From NCBI RefSeq assembly GCF_963678635.1, contig NC_087066.1, forward strand, positions 46,597,129 through 46,661,128: a stretch of DNA of 64,000 bases. The letters are read 5' to 3'. Origin of the DNA: Symsagittifera roscoffensis. Its lineage: Eukaryota > Xenacoelomorpha > Acoela > Convolutidae. The notes beneath the pieces were generated by a model. The model was not told where the DNA came from. It did no database searches and saw only the letters and a program-made list of their open reading frames with translations. The number at the start of each line of letters is the position of its first letter. Position 1 is the stretch's first letter. The position numbers and the translations under genes were made by a program. This document shows, in pieces, positions 62,229-64,000 of this stretch.

Positions 62229-62727
62229 TAGCCAAGAGTCAATTGGAAAAGAGTAATGAACGCAAGTAAACAAAAATAACACTGATAATGTTGAAAATAT
62301 TTCAACTTTCGAATTTCAAAAAAAAATATGGCTACCCTTTAAGCTCCTTGAGTTTTAAGAAAAAAATATGATAAGCGCTTTTTTGATAACAAAAACCCAA
62401 CTTGAGGTAAATGGATCAATCGGTTAACGTTTTACCCGCTGAAAAACTAAAAAATAAGTTCCACTTTCAAACTTATAAATCGTTTACTTTTTTTCTTGCG
62501 CATTTTTCACGTTGGTATCTGGAGAAGGCTATTTACTTCATTTTCAGCAGATCAATTTAATTGAACTCAAAAGTGCATATATACCTATGTGCATTCATAA
62601 ACGCAATAATATGTATGAAAGCACATCTGTAGTTATTAGAGCATTTCAAGACTTTTTCTTGAAAAATAACAAAAAAAATCACCAAGACCTATACAAGACT
62701 CTTCACTGCGTTCATTATTCTTAAAAA
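62229..62727 (+). repeat. Dispersed repeat family A, copy 4
   Basis: It runs from 'catagccaagagtcaattgg' to 'actcttcactgcgttcatta'. It is the best match to copy 1 among the four, including the 'tgcattcataaacgcaataa' block. A subfamily C terminus (TGTTCCGACTGCCC, reverse) lies just after it near 62799. Confidence 0.8.
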
Positions 62728-62799
62728 AACTCTCTTACTTGGGATTTGGATGGCAAAAAAAATCAATCAAAACTGTTCAAATCAGGCCAAATTTTTTAA

Positions 62800-64000
62800 T
62801 GTTCCGACTGCCCTTAAAATAGTTGTGAAAATCTCTTCCAAAAAATTTTGAGAGAATCACGCGTTAATTGTCCCAAATTTGCCAGAAAGGCATTTTTAAA
62901 ACATTCAATTGACGGAAAAGGATCACAGATAAAATATATTTTTTCAAGTTTGAGCTCAGGATGTCCATCTATTTTTAAAAAAATCCCGAAAAAGGGCCAG
63001 TTATTGTTAAAAAGTCGAACTTTGTCTGAAAAAAAAGTATCTTTCCAAACGCAAGTACCCCATCTTTTTCTTGCGGGTCGGAAAAAAAATTGAACAGATC
63101 GAGAAAATCGGTAGGCGTTTTTTTGTACATCAGTGAAGAGATATAATTTTTGTGCTAATACTTTATTCACTTCTTATGAACTAGTTCCTGAGGTTTTTTT
63201 GGCACACCTCCCGCTCATTTAAAACCATATAATATAAATTTAAATGAACCATTGTACTCGCACGGCAACCGGCATTTCTTGTTATCTTGAAAACCACAAT
63301 CAATTCAGACATATTTTTTTTCTAAAAAATCAATCTAACAGACCCTCATGTTTTAAGATAGGGAATAGAGCATCCGGTCTGCCAGCTATGTATTAACATT
63401 GGGTATAGAGTCTACAATGTATTAAGATAGGGAATACCGATGGTAAGGTTTTATGGTTTGTGTGATGGTAAGATAATGGTAAGAAAAACGTAATTTTTTT
63501 TGTTTTTGAGTGGAAATGTCTAGTTTTTCTCAAAAATGTTGGCGCGCGTTAACTAATTTGTAAATATCAAACATTAATTACGTGTGGGTTGTGTAATGAA
63601 GGACTTTTAATTAGTTTTTTTGATACATGGTAAGTCTAAGTAAGAGTTTTTGGGTATAAATTTTGGAATTCTTAAGAAAAAAATTTCAAAAATATCCAAA
63701 ACACAATAAGATTTGTTATAATTTGATCTAATAAAAATTTATTAGATACTTATACTTTCTATTTATCTGAATCTATTCTGAAACCTACTGAATTTTCGAA
63801 AAAAGTCAAATTTTTTTTGAAAAAAATTCAATTACAAAAAAAGTATATAAATCACTGCATTGTAAAACAAAATTACCGCAAAATTTGACATTTTAATATC
63901 AAAAACCAATATAATACCACATCATGAATAACTTTACTACAGCAGATCAGTTCTTATAAGTTCAATGGTTTTGTATGAATTCCATCATCTTGAACTTGTC
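62800..64000. other. Right end of window, no gene seen
   Basis: AT-rich. The reverse subfamily C element near 62799 continues to roughly 63200 with 'cgcgttaattgtcccaaatt'. Short imperfect repeats of 'attaagatagggaata' occur near 63350-63440. ORFs on both strands at 62814-63170 follow the element and are not genes. Confidence 0.45.

Overview
The window is eukaryotic, very AT-rich animal DNA with large repeat-filled introns. Coding islands stand out by higher GC and by GT-AG exons whose phases join. I see no rRNA, CRISPR array, operon or bacterial feature. The gene set (an M1 ectopeptidase, a Golgi carbohydrate sulfotransferase, a tetraspanin-like membrane protein and a regulator with a CtBP motif) fits a bilaterian. 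One conserved intron can only be joined without adding residues as GG-AG. Frequent non-GT introns and MITE-rich introns are known from appendicularian tunicates, so that is my guess at the lineage, but nothing here proves it.

Layout. 1-5.3 kb: dispersed repeats, an (AT)n tract and one unidentified ORF. 5.3-10.1 kb (+): the 3' exons of an unrecognised Q/N/H/S-rich protein with a PLDLS (CtBP-type) motif. 10.4-14.5 kb: relics of a Ty3/Gypsy pol region (+) and of a LINE endonuclease (-). 17.0-45.8 kb (+): a complete 15-exon gene for a type II membrane M1 zinc aminopeptidase of 1037 aa. Its introns hold a Penelope-like relic, many copies of a hAT-like MITE, a 967-bp TIR element built of 18-bp palindromes, a ~730-bp foldback and a triplicated block. 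46.2-46.6 kb: a full hAT-like MITE with target duplication. 49.7-52.9 kb (-): two exons of a tetraspanin-like protein. 54.2-55.7 kb (-): a complete two-exon carbohydrate sulfotransferase of 333 aa. 56.9-58.0 kb (+): a decayed MULE/FLYWCH transposase. 58-64 kb: repeats only.

The genes do not form a pathway. The peptidase, tetraspanin and sulfotransferase all act at the cell surface or in the secretory route, but I see no evidence of shared regulation. The most unusual material is non-coding: the GG-AG intron bounded by a 9-bp direct repeat, two unrelated elements sharing the plan 'palindrome array - ~420 bp spacer - palindrome array', the long foldback, and a MITE family whose G-rich site keeps becoming a simple repeat. 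Exon boundaries come from reading frame, splice consensus and family conservation only; no transcript data were available.
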